Source: an uncultured Clostridia bacterium (lineage in GTDB: Bacteria; Bacillota; Clostridia; UMGS1810). Taken from it: a stretch of 64,000 bases of DNA. Position numbers and translations under genes: made by a program. The DNA is taken from NCBI GenBank assembly GCA_934454585.1, contig CAKSFP010000015.1, positions 10,430 through 74,429 of the forward strand. The letters are read 5' to 3'. A model generated the notes under the pieces. That model did not search any database. It was not told where the DNA came from and saw only the letters and a program-made list of their open reading frames with translations. Below are positions 18,701 to 27,988 of the stretch, piece by piece (position 1 is the first letter of the stretch; the number at the start of each line of letters is the position of its first letter).

Positions 18701-19659
18701 AGGAAGCAATTGCAAATGATTCGAACTATATTCCGTCAAAGCTGAGCGACTTTGGAAACACCTATTACTGGCAGGTTGAGGCGCATACAACCTTGCGCGA
18801 GATTGAGGAAAAGTCTGTTAAATCTCCTGTATTCAGCTTTACCACCATGACATATGACGAGGCGGTTCAGAGAGTTCCCATTGATAAAAAAGCTTTTGAG
18901 GATGATGCTTCAAGACTGAAGGCGGAGCTGAAAACAATAAAGGAAAGTGGTAATGCGGGCGATTATGCTGTCGGAACCGCGGAAAAAATCAATACTTTAA
19001 TTAAGACGGCGGAAGAAAAGGTAAAAACAGCAAAAATTAACTCAATCGTACGTGAGGCTGAAGGGGATATTGCAAAAGCACGCAATATTCTTTATGCAAG
19101 CACAAATCCGGTTACATACAATGTATTTGATGATTTTGGAAAGGGCAGGCTGTTCTTTAAAGGGGAAAGATGGAATACTGTAAGCAGCGGAGGCTTGATT
19201 TCATTTGCTCCGAAGGAAGGATTTACAACATGCATAGATACATCTCCCGAAAAGCTTGCGAGAAATGCAAAAATTACATTTAAAATGAAAATTGAAAAAA
19301 TGGCAAACTGGATGGGGATTGCATTCCGTCAGAGCAATCCTGCGGGTATGTTTGCAGCCGACGGCAACAGCTATGATTTCATAATAAAATATGATTTAAT
19401 CGAATTACAAAAATATAATGGCGGCAAATCATACGGTATTGTTCAATCTGTGGAGAATAACGGAGAGTTCATTCGTCCAAACGAGATGCATGATTATGAA
19501 ATAAATGTAAATAATGTGGATTCGGGTGTCAAAATTCAAATTTTAATAGACGGCAAGCCGGTTATAGATTATCTTGATGAAAACAGTTATATTGCAGACG
19601 GCGGACATGTTGGTTTACTGCTTAACTCTGTAAACGGAATGGTCACTTTAAGTAAATAG
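15784..19659 (+). CDS. Giant secreted parallel beta-helix protein, GH141-like (1)
   Basis: Exported protein of 1291 residues. A signal peptide (1-24) is followed by a laminin-G-like domain (about 40-180). A long right-handed parallel beta-helix (about 240-850) opens with ELFVSSEGDDSNPGTIDAPV and YPVFISNYNNEKVVLSGG, the entry signature of GH141-like and related polysaccharide-active beta-helix proteins. A fibronectin-III-like domain (about 925-1020), a helical spacer and a second laminin-G-like domain (about 1110-1291) follow. It is likely a glycosidase or lyase acting outside the cell. The exact activity cannot be read, and GH141 membership is by motif only. It follows the two SLH genes after 15 bp and precedes a second, shorter relative. 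No SLH domain is present, so retention would need partners. Confidence 0.82.
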   Translation: MKRIFGIVCSVAILFSCCGSANASGVTVTEQAEKVYEESVVFEDDLKTNGETVTVGESFWKDIRVSLKLSPGKTANAGILLRYKDENEHLELRFYRNGNVFLLQKKNSIWYSKLAQASISDYSGTHSVEAEMLGKSIAVTIDGKVRMKSERVAVDSGCAGIVSAGGFISADDVRISLLSEKDRVNYTQYGMVDHAEDIGMPTSYGALEGETNYQQYLSSRAEIPGHFPMLAPTTPRGTEKELFVSSEGDDSNPGTIDAPVKTIAKGVELLKELKYEKGAALYLRGGNYSVSDTVTLSNIIGSKEYPVFISNYNNEKVVLSGGTVIAPEYYEELSAGELARVPLVSKDFVKKVDLKKLGITIPYENKLTGTETKMIYKAKVPTAVLGVSYGSMNMIPARYPNNDFVRVGEPINPGGHRYNPDTPYPEVKLLDDRPLSWKMTNDMWIYGSIHQEWDINNYQIGEVKKESKSIVLDSYNEWPAEYHGDNRYYYYNIMEEMDLPGEYVIDRTNGVLYFYPVGDNDDTPLTLLTGANTVLNIDNSCKHMVIRGLNFENGKGGAINSCGYDISVQGCLFESFTGAALSIEGELSGAAYNKIVNCGNSYTAASVTGGNRWSLTPARNYFQNNIVFDDSDSGVAFAIISAVGCLVSHNLFAGAKSHLLSEGWCNEVIVENNSFAYGALVSADAGAVYVCGTDFIGRGQHVRNNYFQDMSAYGNTKSTNAVYFDDFGQGKYAYNNVAQDGNLYVHGGRDHVMDNNITNGTLVINANYYRGKDDLWKRSMVPYVNAAAGFVHPNMKPYEALWNSRYHDMVRYRELYNKYAEEYKKEGYTREQGNYEDQVRLPANNILLNNIASSINLDPLVVEYGEKIDGNIDSEMPLDKSITFENGLDDDAEFIASLTPNFKIPDTSEMGPVFLEGILDKPVLAPIEAITPTDGGKGQVIYDDVIFKWTPSFGAYYYTIKIATDAEMTNIIEEAIANDSNYIPSKLSDFGNTYYWQVEAHTTLREIEEKSVKSPVFSFTTMTYDEAVQRVPIDKKAFEDDASRLKAELKTIKESGNAGDYAVGTAEKINTLIKTAEEKVKTAKINSIVREAEGDIAKARNILYASTNPVTYNVFDDFGKGRLFFKGERWNTVSSGGLISFAPKEGFTTCIDTSPEKLARNAKITFKMKIEKMANWMGIAFRQSNPAGMFAADGNSYDFIIKYDLIELQKYNGGKSYGIVQSVENNGEFIRPNEMHDYEINVNNVDSGVKIQILIDGKPVIDYLDENSYIADGGHVGLLLNSVNGMVTLSK

Positions 19660-19668
19660 AATTGAGTA

Positions 19669-19704
19669 TATGCAACACATTGCAGTCTTGCAGTGTGTTG
19701 CATA
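19669..19704 (+). repeat. Inverted repeat between the two beta-helix genes
   Basis: TATGCAACACA (19669-19679) and TGTGTTGCATA (19694-19704) are a perfect 11-bp inverted repeat with a 14-nt loop. No T run follows, so it is not a standard terminator. It may be an mRNA processing or stabilising hairpin, or a protein site. Confidence 0.6.
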
Positions 19705-19720
19705 AATAGGGGTGATTATG

Positions 19721-22700
19721 ATGAAAAAGGCTTTTAAACAAATTTTTTCTGTAATTTTGACAATAATGCTTGTTTGTTCCGTACCCGGGAATATGGTGCT
19801 TGCAGAGGAAACGGCGCTTAACAACGAGTATGCCGAAATTTTTTCTGCGCAAAAAACCGGCGACAGGATAAGTCTGTCTGTTGCGATGGGATATTCGTTC
19901 AAAAATGAATTTCTTACTGTGTATGTGACTGACGGAGAATATGATACACCGGAAGCAGCTATTGAGGCGGACAAGCTTGAATATATTAAATTATTTCAGC
20001 TTGATAAAAACGGTAAGCTTGAGGCTGCCGTTTCTTTGATAAACACCGATGCATCAAATTTATTTGTTAAGGCGGAGAAATTTACAGTTAAAACGGATTT
20101 AAGCCTGGGCAAAGTTGTTTTTTCGGGAGAAAAAAACTATAACAAAGCTATTAACGTGTTTTGCGAATTGCCGGGCGAAAGCTCTGCTGTTTTGTCGGTT
20201 GACGATGCTGAAGTTAATATGAGCGGCAGCGGGTACGGTTTTTCTGCTGGTATAAGCAAAGCTGCGTCCGAGGAAAGTATTATAAGCGTAACGGCAAGTA
20301 AAAATGCTTTTACAGTTCCCGCACTTGCATTGAAGTATACAGCAGACCGATTTGGACTGCTTACGGGTACAGTTCCCGTAGACGGAGATAATCTTTGGGA
20401 GCAGTTTGAAGCAAGGCGCAGAGAGCTGCCGGACGAAGTTGCGGTTATGCCCGTAAAGGCAGTAAGGGGGAACAAAGAAATTTACGTTGCACAAAACGGT
20501 AATGACAGCACGGGTGACGGCAGTATTGACAAGCCCTATAAGACTTTTGAAAAAGGTATTGAAGCATTAAGGACTGCCGAAAAGTCGGGCGGAGCTGTTT
20601 TATGGATCAGAGAGGGTGTTTATTCCTTGACCGAAACTCAAAAGCTTGACTCTTTGTACAGCGGAAGAGAAGAAAAGCCGGTATTTATTTCAGCCTATCC
20701 CGGAGAAGATGTAAGCGTTATCGGCGGAACGGTTATTGAAAGCAGCAAATTCAGAGCTTTAACTTCGTCTGATGCGGCATACAGCAGAATACCAAGCTCA
20801 ATAAGAAGTTCTGTTATGGTATTTGATGCGAACACAGCAGGTGTGTCTTTGCCCGGAATAACAGCTAAAACAATACCTACTCTTGCGTCGGATAAGGAAA
20901 AACTGACACTTGCGCGTTATCCCGATAAAGGGGATGCCAACGTTGTACTTAAAAGTGTAAGTAATGTTACTGATGATACATTTTCTTACACCGTTTCCGA
21001 TAACGAAATGCTTTCATGGGGTGATCTGACAAACGCATGGGTTTACGGTACGTTCAGTGCCGATTGGGATGAGTCACATTACAGCTTAATAAGCAAATCG
21101 GAACTAACCTTCACCGCAAAGCAGAGGGCAAATTCCAAAGTAACAGAAGACACTTCATCAATAAACAGCACAATAGGACATTATTATTACAATGTACCCG
21201 AGGCATTGAATTTGCCCGGGGAGTGGTATATTGATACAGAGGACGGAAAGATTTACCTATATCCTCAGGGCGGTGAAACAAAATATACTCTTAGCAGGAA
21301 CGAGCCGTTTACGCTTATGACTCTTGACGGAACGGAGAATATTGTTATAAACGGTATTGAATTTGCCGACGCAAAAACAGGTATTGCAATTGTCAACGGA
21401 AGGGACAATCAGATTCAGAACTGCGCATTTCGCCGCACAACAGGTGAAGCAGTAGTCCTCGAGGGGAGCTATAACGGAATGATATATTGCGTTGTTGAAG
21501 ATTTGGAATCGAGATATTCAGTTTCGCTGACAGACAGACGACACGAAAGTATACCGGATGAAATCGGTGAAAAGCCGAGCACGGATTTCCGTGAGCTTGT
21601 ACCTCAGAGAAATTACGTACAGAATTGTGAGTTCTACGATAATTCCACGATGTGGGTATGCTATGCTCAAAGCTGCATTATTTCACATAATAAATTTGAT
21701 ACGACCATGTGTGCTGTAAACCTTTATCATTCCATAGAGTGTATAATAGAATACAATGACTTTGTTGCCAATAAATACACGACAAACGATATGGGGATTA
21801 TTTATGTAAACGGCGCGCCTGAGGGGCGTGGGAATCATATACGGTGCAATTATATGCACCGTGATGCAAATGTCGGCTATACGGCGTGGGACAGACCTTT
21901 ATACAGCGTTTACTTTGACGACATGAGCTCAGGTAATTTTGCCTATGAAAACTATATTGCAAGAGGACGCCTTTATATTCATGGAGGGTCATATAATATT
22001 TTTTATAATAATGCTGTAAATGAATCGATAAACATAAATGATGATTGGCTTTCGCAGGGACGTGATAAAGACTGGGCTAATCATTCAAGCAATCCTGGAA
22101 CTATATATCAGTATTATTGGCATCATGCTTTTTCGGACGGTGTACCTAATATATGGGCAAAAAGATTTCCGTATTTTAAGCTCAATCATGATAAGTTTGA
22201 CGCTTATAAAAAAGGAACTGTTACGGATGCAACCTGGCTGAGAGCGCCAAAGGATAACATTATAAAAAACAATATTGTTTCAGGAGCAGGTATCAGGGCT
22301 CTTATTAACTATGACCTGACAGGAACAAATGCGGAAGGGACAGCAGCAATACTGAATAACTATGAAAATGAAAATTATTCAGGGAAAGATCAAAGTCTTT
22401 CATCGCTGGTAAATATTAATGATACGGGAATTACACCATCAGGCAAAGCAGCTGAAAAATTGCCGGACTTTGAAACAATCCCACCCTTGACACAAATGGG
22501 TGTTCTGCAAAAAAAATGTGATTCTGATTTGGTGATTACCAAGAAAACTATTACAGACGGTAAGGTAAGCTTTAAAGTACATAATTATTCAAATGCGGAT
22601 ATAACAGGATACGGTATAATTGCATGCTACAATAATAAATTAGAGAAAGTATTTTCAACAAAACCGATCACCATGTATTCAAATTCGGAAACAACAATTT

Positions 22701-22804
22701 TTGAGGACTATAATGTAGAAAACTATAGCCTTTATGATGAAGTATATGTATTTCTCTGGAAAGAAAGCTTGTGTCCGATAACAGAAAAAAGCAGGGTACG
22801 GTAA
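19721..22804 (+). CDS. Giant secreted parallel beta-helix protein, GH141-like (2)
   Basis: Exported protein of about 1027 residues. The signal peptide ends near MVLAEE. An N-terminal beta domain (about 30-210) is followed by the beta-helix region (about 250-800), opening with EIYVAQNGNDSTGDGSIDKP and KPVFISAYPGEDVSVIGG. The C-terminal about 95 residues form the module shared with the 8658 and 39772 proteins (motif VYVFLWKESLCPIT). The start could be ATG 19718 or 19721; AGGGGTG favours 19721. It is paralogous to the upstream 1291-residue protein but lacks the laminin-G-like and fibronectin-like domains. It probably acts outside the cell on the same glycan. Substrate unknown. Confidence 0.82.
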   Translation: MKKAFKQIFSVILTIMLVCSVPGNMVLAEETALNNEYAEIFSAQKTGDRISLSVAMGYSFKNEFLTVYVTDGEYDTPEAAIEADKLEYIKLFQLDKNGKLEAAVSLINTDASNLFVKAEKFTVKTDLSLGKVVFSGEKNYNKAINVFCELPGESSAVLSVDDAEVNMSGSGYGFSAGISKAASEESIISVTASKNAFTVPALALKYTADRFGLLTGTVPVDGDNLWEQFEARRRELPDEVAVMPVKAVRGNKEIYVAQNGNDSTGDGSIDKPYKTFEKGIEALRTAEKSGGAVLWIREGVYSLTETQKLDSLYSGREEKPVFISAYPGEDVSVIGGTVIESSKFRALTSSDAAYSRIPSSIRSSVMVFDANTAGVSLPGITAKTIPTLASDKEKLTLARYPDKGDANVVLKSVSNVTDDTFSYTVSDNEMLSWGDLTNAWVYGTFSADWDESHYSLISKSELTFTAKQRANSKVTEDTSSINSTIGHYYYNVPEALNLPGEWYIDTEDGKIYLYPQGGETKYTLSRNEPFTLMTLDGTENIVINGIEFADAKTGIAIVNGRDNQIQNCAFRRTTGEAVVLEGSYNGMIYCVVEDLESRYSVSLTDRRHESIPDEIGEKPSTDFRELVPQRNYVQNCEFYDNSTMWVCYAQSCIISHNKFDTTMCAVNLYHSIECIIEYNDFVANKYTTNDMGIIYVNGAPEGRGNHIRCNYMHRDANVGYTAWDRPLYSVYFDDMSSGNFAYENYIARGRLYIHGGSYNIFYNNAVNESININDDWLSQGRDKDWANHSSNPGTIYQYYWHHAFSDGVPNIWAKRFPYFKLNHDKFDAYKKGTVTDATWLRAPKDNIIKNNIVSGAGIRALINYDLTGTNAEGTAAILNNYENENYSGKDQSLSSLVNINDTGITPSGKAAEKLPDFETIPPLTQMGVLQKKCDSDLVITKKTITDGKVSFKVHNYSNADITGYGIIACYNNKLEKVFSTKPITMYSNSETTIFEDYNVENYSLYDEVYVFLWKESLCPITEKSRVR

Positions 22805-22828
22805 GCTAAAAAAGGAGGAAGTAAGTAT

Positions 22829-23938
22829 ATGATGTATAGACAGACAGTATTACCATACCGCAAGGGCTTTAATTTGAGTTATTTGATGTGCCCGCAAAAA
22901 GGTATAGATGCAGGCAATCAGGAAAACTACAGAAAGGAATTGCGCGAACAAAATCCGATATCATACGAGCTTATTAACAGTGACCTTGAAATGATAGCGG
23001 ATCTCGGATTTAATTTTGTAAGATTTCCGTTGAATTACATTAACTTTATTCAAAATTACAATGATTTTTGGAAAGGCAGTGATTTTGAATTTAAGGAGAG
23101 AGAAATTGCAATAATTGACAAGGCTGTTGAGAGAGCAGCAGAGCTTGGCATATATGTAGAGCTTTCGCTTCACCGCGCACCCGGCTACACTGTCGGAAGA
23201 ATAGAGCCTGACCCGTACAGTCTGTGGAAGGATGATGAAGCAGATAAAGCCTTTGTGAATATATGGAAAAAGCTTACAGAAAGGTACAGAGCTGTTTCTG
23301 CAACCAAGCTGGGCTTTAATCTTGTAAATGAACCATACTCAAAATATGCCGGCCGAAGGCTGCTTGACATAAAAAAGCATAATGCCGTTATGCGAAAAAC
23401 AGTTAATGAAATCAGAGCACTCGGAGATAAGCGAACAGTTTTTCTGGATGGTACAAACTGGGGCAGAGAGAGTATTCCTGAGCTTTGCGATTTAGAGGGA
23501 GTGGCACAAAGCTGCCGCGCCTATGATCCGAGGGAAGTTACACATTTTTCGTTTTCGCAGGATGAGGATGAAAACGGATTTGTGAAGTGGCCGGATATGC
23601 CCGGGAAAGAGAGCCGCAAGTATGAGAGACAGATTATTTGGACAAAAGAAACATTATATAAAGAATTTGAAGACTGGGCTAAGCTTGCGCAAGAAAGGGG
23701 TATCGGCGTTCATTGCGGCGAGGGCGGGGTTGTGAACAAATGCCCGCATAATGTTGCGCTTTCATGGTTTAGTGATGTAACGGATATACTTAATGGCTTC
23801 AATATTGGTTTTGCGCTGTGGGAGCTGAGAGGAATTTTCGGAGTTATTGACAGCGAAAGAAAGGATTGCAAGTATGTGGATTACAAAGGGCATATGCTCG
23901 ATAAGGAAATGCTTGATATTATGAAAAGAGGCTTATAA
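22829..23938 (+). CDS. Leaderless GH5-like glycoside hydrolase
   Basis: A 369-residue protein of the GH5 (clan GH-A) fold without a signal peptide, so it acts on imported oligosaccharides in the cytoplasm. Expected landmarks are present: R65 in FVRFPLNY, H115, the acid/base N167-E168 in LGFNLVNEP, the Y/D region in RAYDPREVTHF, the nucleophile E298 in GVHCGEGGVV and the W of FALWELRG. AGGAGG lies upstream. Clan GH-A enzymes hydrolyse beta-linked sugars such as beta-glucans or beta-mannans. Next to GH130 and a phosphohexomutase, a beta-mannosidase or mannanase role is plausible but not proven. The DUF5107 gene follows after 2 bp. Confidence 0.85.
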   Translation: MMYRQTVLPYRKGFNLSYLMCPQKGIDAGNQENYRKELREQNPISYELINSDLEMIADLGFNFVRFPLNYINFIQNYNDFWKGSDFEFKEREIAIIDKAVERAAELGIYVELSLHRAPGYTVGRIEPDPYSLWKDDEADKAFVNIWKKLTERYRAVSATKLGFNLVNEPYSKYAGRRLLDIKKHNAVMRKTVNEIRALGDKRTVFLDGTNWGRESIPELCDLEGVAQSCRAYDPREVTHFSFSQDEDENGFVKWPDMPGKESRKYERQIIWTKETLYKEFEDWAKLAQERGIGVHCGEGGVVNKCPHNVALSWFSDVTDILNGFNIGFALWELRGIFGVIDSERKDCKYVDYKGHMLDKEMLDIMKRGL

Positions 23939-23940
23939 TT

Positions 23941-25908
23941 ATGGAATGCAATACATTGCGCTTTGGAAAGATTAAGATAAAAGGAGCCGAGCTGGGAGAA
24001 AGCAGTTGTTTGCCTGATATAAAAAATGATGATTATATTCATGCAGCGGTTAATGTTTCGGAAAAGGTTTCGGCCGAGGATAAAGCTAATCTGGGAAAAG
24101 GGATGATTTCAACACTGCTGCCGTATCAAGTTCAAAACGGATATAACAGAGAAAGGAAAGAGCTTGAATTTGACGGAGCAATTTTGGAAAACGAGTATTT
24201 AAAGGCTGTATTTGTTCCGGAGCTTGGCGGCAGGTTATGGTCACTATATGACAAAAAGAAAAAAAAAGATTTACTTTATGCAAATGATGTTTTTCAGCCT
24301 TGCAATCTTGCACTCAGGAACGCATGGTTCAGCGGCGGAGTTGAGTGGAATATGGGAATAAAAGGACATAACCCTCTGACCTGTTCCAGGCTTTTTACGG
24401 AAGAATGTGAGGACAAGAGCGGAAATCCAATGCTCAGAATGTATGAGTTTGAGAGAATAAGGGAGGCTGTTTATTCGATTACCGCCAAGCTTGAAGAAGA
24501 CGTGCTGCTTGTGAATGTTACACTTGAAAACACATCGGATGAAGATAAATATATGTACTGGTGGTCAAATATAGCTGTTGATGAAACTCCGGATACGCGG
24601 GTAATAGTTCCTGCCGAAGAAACATTTTACTGTTCATACACGGAAGGCGGATATTTTCTGGATGTGTCAGCATTACCGTATATGGATGGGGTTGATGTTA
24701 CATATGCGACAAATCTGACTCGCTCAAGAGATTTCTTTTATAAAATTCCTGAGGAAGAGCAGAAGTGGATTGCTGCGGTCGACAAAGACGGATATGGACT
24801 TGTGCATATGTCTACAAAGGAATTGAAAGGCAGAAAGCTGTTTGCCTGGGGTCAAGGAGCCGGCGGAAAGCACTGGAACAGATGGCTGTCGGACAGTCAG
24901 AAAAGCTATATTGAGATACAGGCAGGTCTTTTAAAAACCCAGCTTGAACATTTTGTGATGAAAGCAAATTCAATAATATCATGGACAGAAGGATATAGTC
25001 CGGTAAATGCAAATTCCATACTTGTACACGGAAAAGATTTTCATGCTGCTACAGATGAAATAAAAAATAAAATTTATTACAAACAAAAAATAGTCCGGAG
25101 TGCAGATTTGACAGTCGGAGAAAAGGCTGTTCTCAGGTATAACGGCTCCGGCTGGGGAGCGTTGGAAAATATGTTTCGCGAAAAGCCTGTAAGCAACATT
25201 GTATGTTTCCCGAAGGAAAGTATACAGGATGATGAAGCGGAATGGCTTGAATTATTGCAAAGCGGAAAAATGATTACTCCTGATACAAGGAGCCGCATAA
25301 AGAGTTATGTTAAAGGTAAAAAATGGCTTGAATTGGTGGAGAAAGCAACAGATAGCTGGTATAAGTATTATCAGATGGGCGTTATTCTTTATACGGAAGG
25401 AAAAACAGACGAGGCTTATTCAGCATTTGAAAAATCAATTGAATGCTCTCCTAACTGCTGGGCATACAGAAATCTTGCGCAAATAGAAAAAAATGAGTAT
25501 GGAAATGCGGTGAAGGCCGTGTTATATATGGAAAATGCAGTAAGGGAGAAGAATGATTATCAGCCTTTATGGGTGAATTATGCAGAAGCATTGTTTGCAA
25601 ACAACGGTTATGAGAAATGGATAGAATTATATGAAAACGAAATTCCGGAGGATTTAATGAAAAACGGCAGACTCAAGATGCTATATGCTTTAGCCTTAAG
25701 CAAAACGGATTTGTATATGAAGGCCCTTGAAGTGCTGACTGACAACTTTGTAATGCCGGATATAAAAGAAGGAGAATTTTCCATATCACACATCTGGCTT
25801 GAAATACACAGAAAAATGTTATCCGAAAAAGGAATACACGGACTTAATGACAGTGAAATCTATGAAAAATATCCGTTGCCGTATGAATTGGATTACAGAA
25901 TGCACTGA
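23941..25908 (+). CDS. DUF5107-like protein with TPR repeats
   Basis: Cytoplasmic protein of 655 residues. Residues about 40-370 match the DUF5107 pattern (ENEYLKAVFVPELGGRLWSL, then NLALRNAWFSGGVEWNMG), a galactose-mutarotase-like beta-sandwich. Residues about 440-640 contain tetratricopeptide-like repeats (for example YYQMGVILYTEGKTDEAYSA). DUF5107 proteins occur in carbohydrate clusters; a sugar-binding or sugar-modifying role is inferred from the fold and from this operon. The start ATG is 3 bp after the GH5 stop, consistent with coupled translation. The gene for the unassigned glycosidase follows. I know of no proven reaction for this family. Confidence 0.8.
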   Translation: MECNTLRFGKIKIKGAELGESSCLPDIKNDDYIHAAVNVSEKVSAEDKANLGKGMISTLLPYQVQNGYNRERKELEFDGAILENEYLKAVFVPELGGRLWSLYDKKKKKDLLYANDVFQPCNLALRNAWFSGGVEWNMGIKGHNPLTCSRLFTEECEDKSGNPMLRMYEFERIREAVYSITAKLEEDVLLVNVTLENTSDEDKYMYWWSNIAVDETPDTRVIVPAEETFYCSYTEGGYFLDVSALPYMDGVDVTYATNLTRSRDFFYKIPEEEQKWIAAVDKDGYGLVHMSTKELKGRKLFAWGQGAGGKHWNRWLSDSQKSYIEIQAGLLKTQLEHFVMKANSIISWTEGYSPVNANSILVHGKDFHAATDEIKNKIYYKQKIVRSADLTVGEKAVLRYNGSGWGALENMFREKPVSNIVCFPKESIQDDEAEWLELLQSGKMITPDTRSRIKSYVKGKKWLELVEKATDSWYKYYQMGVILYTEGKTDEAYSAFEKSIECSPNCWAYRNLAQIEKNEYGNAVKAVLYMENAVREKNDYQPLWVNYAEALFANNGYEKWIELYENEIPEDLMKNGRLKMLYALALSKTDLYMKALEVLTDNFVMPDIKEGEFSISHIWLEIHRKMLSEKGIHGLNDSEIYEKYPLPYELDYRMH

Positions 25909-25923
25909 TTGGAGGAACGGCTT

Positions 25924-27957
25924 ATGACAAAGATACCGAGACCTTGGACTCCGGTTAAATGTAAAAAAACGAATGGAGAAATTGCGGTTGATGTTTGGGG
26001 AAGAAGCTATAAAGCAGGGAAGAAGTCATTTCTTCAGTCTGTAGCTTCGCAAAATAAAGAGCTTCTGGCGGACTCTGTTTGCCTTGTTGGTATCGAAAAC
26101 GGTGAGGAGCTGCATTGGGGAGATTTTGAAAATTTTGTAATGAATGGCTCGAACGCTGAGTCGGCAACGGTTTGTTCAACGGCGCAAAGTCAAGCGTTTA
26201 TTGTAAATTCATCTGCAAAAATTGAATATGACGGATGTGTTGACCTGCATATTTCTATTATGCCTCAAGGGAGAAGCGTAAACGAATGGTTTGGGCTTGG
26301 TGAGCATAAGGTGCCGGGCTATAAGCTAACCAGACTGTGGCTTGAGATACCTTTAAAAACAGAAACAGCAAGCTTTTATCACGTTTTCCCCGGCGGTAAT
26401 ATCAGAATAAACGGAGAAATGATGAAAGACAATCCTGTTTTGCAGTCAGGCAGCCTGCCTGAAAAGCTTCAGCTGCCGTTTAAAGAGCAAATCTATCTTG
26501 GGAATGATGATGTGGGTCTTGGTCTTTTTTTTGAAAGTGATAAAGGGATCCGACTTGCAGATGAGAGCTGTGCGATAGAAGTTATAAAAAGCGAAACGAA
26601 AACAATTCTCAGAATACACCTTTTGGACTCTGAGCCTGAAAATTGGATAGATAAGGGGATAGAAAACGGAAAAGAACTGTTCCCCATAAGCTACAGAATT
26701 GGGCTTATGGCAACACCCGTAAAGGAATTCCCTGAAAATCCGTATGAGGAACGCAATATTCATATTGACTGTTTTAAAAAAATACCTGAAAAATATGAGG
26801 ATTTTTTAATGTCACCGTTTGAGGATACAAGCGAAAATCCGTTTGAACGCTTTGAACGACTTGGGGTAAATACACTGTATATTCACGAGAAATGGAACGA
26901 TATTCAGAATTCTCCGTTTATCACAGAGGAAACAGCGGAAAGACTCAGGCTTATTGTAGGAGAGGCACACCAAAGAGGCATAAAGGTTATCCCTTATTTT
27001 GGATATGAAATTGCATCACTTTCACCGTACTGGGGCGAAATGGGTGCTGATATTATGAGGAAACCCGGAGAAGAATATTATGATATACATTGGTATCGCT
27101 ATCCGTGGCAGAGGGATTTAATTGTATGCTATAAATCAAAATGGCAGGATATATTTGCAGACGGAATAGCAAAGCTTATTGATGAATATGGTTTTGACGG
27201 AATATATCTTGACGGAACCATCAGACCTATGAGCTGCACAAATGAAGCGCACGGATGCGGATACAGAGATAAGTATGGCAATCTGCATGCAACATATCCT
27301 GTATGGCAAGTAAGAAATTTGATGAAAAAGCTGTATAATATTATTGACAGAAGAAACGGTATTATTAATGCGCACGGAAGCGCAGCATTTACGCTTGGCG
27401 CCTTGCCTTATTGTCACTCGCTCTGGGAGGGCGAAATGATACAGGCGCAGCTGATGCACGGAGAAATCAAAAAGCTTCCGGAGGGATATTTCCGGAGCGT
27501 GTTTCAGGGCAGAAATTTAGGTATGCCGATGTATATGCTTTGCTATTCCAACCCACCCGCATGGGTATTTTCACAGGCTCTTGCATTAACTCTTCCGTTT
27601 GGAATCCTGCCAAAGGCGGTAGACAGCGGTGAGCCACTGGAGATCATGTCTGAAATTTGGAACATTATAGGCAAATTTGACTTTATAAATGCAAAATGGA
27701 AGCCCTATTATGACAATGATGTGTTTACCTCACCGAATGAAGCAATAAAGGTTAGTTACTACGAAAATGAAGGAAGGTATCTTATATTTATTGCAAATAC
27801 ATTGGATTGCTTTGTTGAAACAGAAGTAAAGCTTGGAAACAGGATAGTTGAGGTTACAGAAAAATGTTCATCATGCGGGATTGATTGGGTTGATAAAACG
27901 CTTAAATTTAAGGCAGACACCTTTGCTTATGCAATAGTTTTAGCAAGTGGTTGTTAA
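25924..27957 (+). CDS. Unassigned TIM-barrel glycosidase-like protein
   Basis: Cytoplasmic protein of about 677 residues with an N-terminal beta-sandwich (about 1-280) and a C-terminal barrel (about 290-600) ending in a small beta domain. Barrel landmarks include RGIKVIPYFGYEIASLSPYW, a probable catalytic-strand motif GFDGIYLDGT and CHSLWEGEMIQAQLMHGE. It resembles DUF6067/GH123-like glycosidases in layout, but I cannot place it in a family. The ATG at 25924 is chosen because the upstream in-frame TTG at 25909 overlaps the ribosome site GGAGG. The gene sits between DUF5107 and GH130 genes and probably trims the same imported oligosaccharide. Confidence 0.75.
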   Translation: MTKIPRPWTPVKCKKTNGEIAVDVWGRSYKAGKKSFLQSVASQNKELLADSVCLVGIENGEELHWGDFENFVMNGSNAESATVCSTAQSQAFIVNSSAKIEYDGCVDLHISIMPQGRSVNEWFGLGEHKVPGYKLTRLWLEIPLKTETASFYHVFPGGNIRINGEMMKDNPVLQSGSLPEKLQLPFKEQIYLGNDDVGLGLFFESDKGIRLADESCAIEVIKSETKTILRIHLLDSEPENWIDKGIENGKELFPISYRIGLMATPVKEFPENPYEERNIHIDCFKKIPEKYEDFLMSPFEDTSENPFERFERLGVNTLYIHEKWNDIQNSPFITEETAERLRLIVGEAHQRGIKVIPYFGYEIASLSPYWGEMGADIMRKPGEEYYDIHWYRYPWQRDLIVCYKSKWQDIFADGIAKLIDEYGFDGIYLDGTIRPMSCTNEAHGCGYRDKYGNLHATYPVWQVRNLMKKLYNIIDRRNGIINAHGSAAFTLGALPYCHSLWEGEMIQAQLMHGEIKKLPEGYFRSVFQGRNLGMPMYMLCYSNPPAWVFSQALALTLPFGILPKAVDSGEPLEIMSEIWNIIGKFDFINAKWKPYYDNDVFTSPNEAIKVSYYENEGRYLIFIANTLDCFVETEVKLGNRIVEVTEKCSSCGIDWVDKTLKFKADTFAYAIVLASGC

Positions 27958-27988
27958 TATTAAGTATGTGAAAAAGGAGAAGAAAAAA

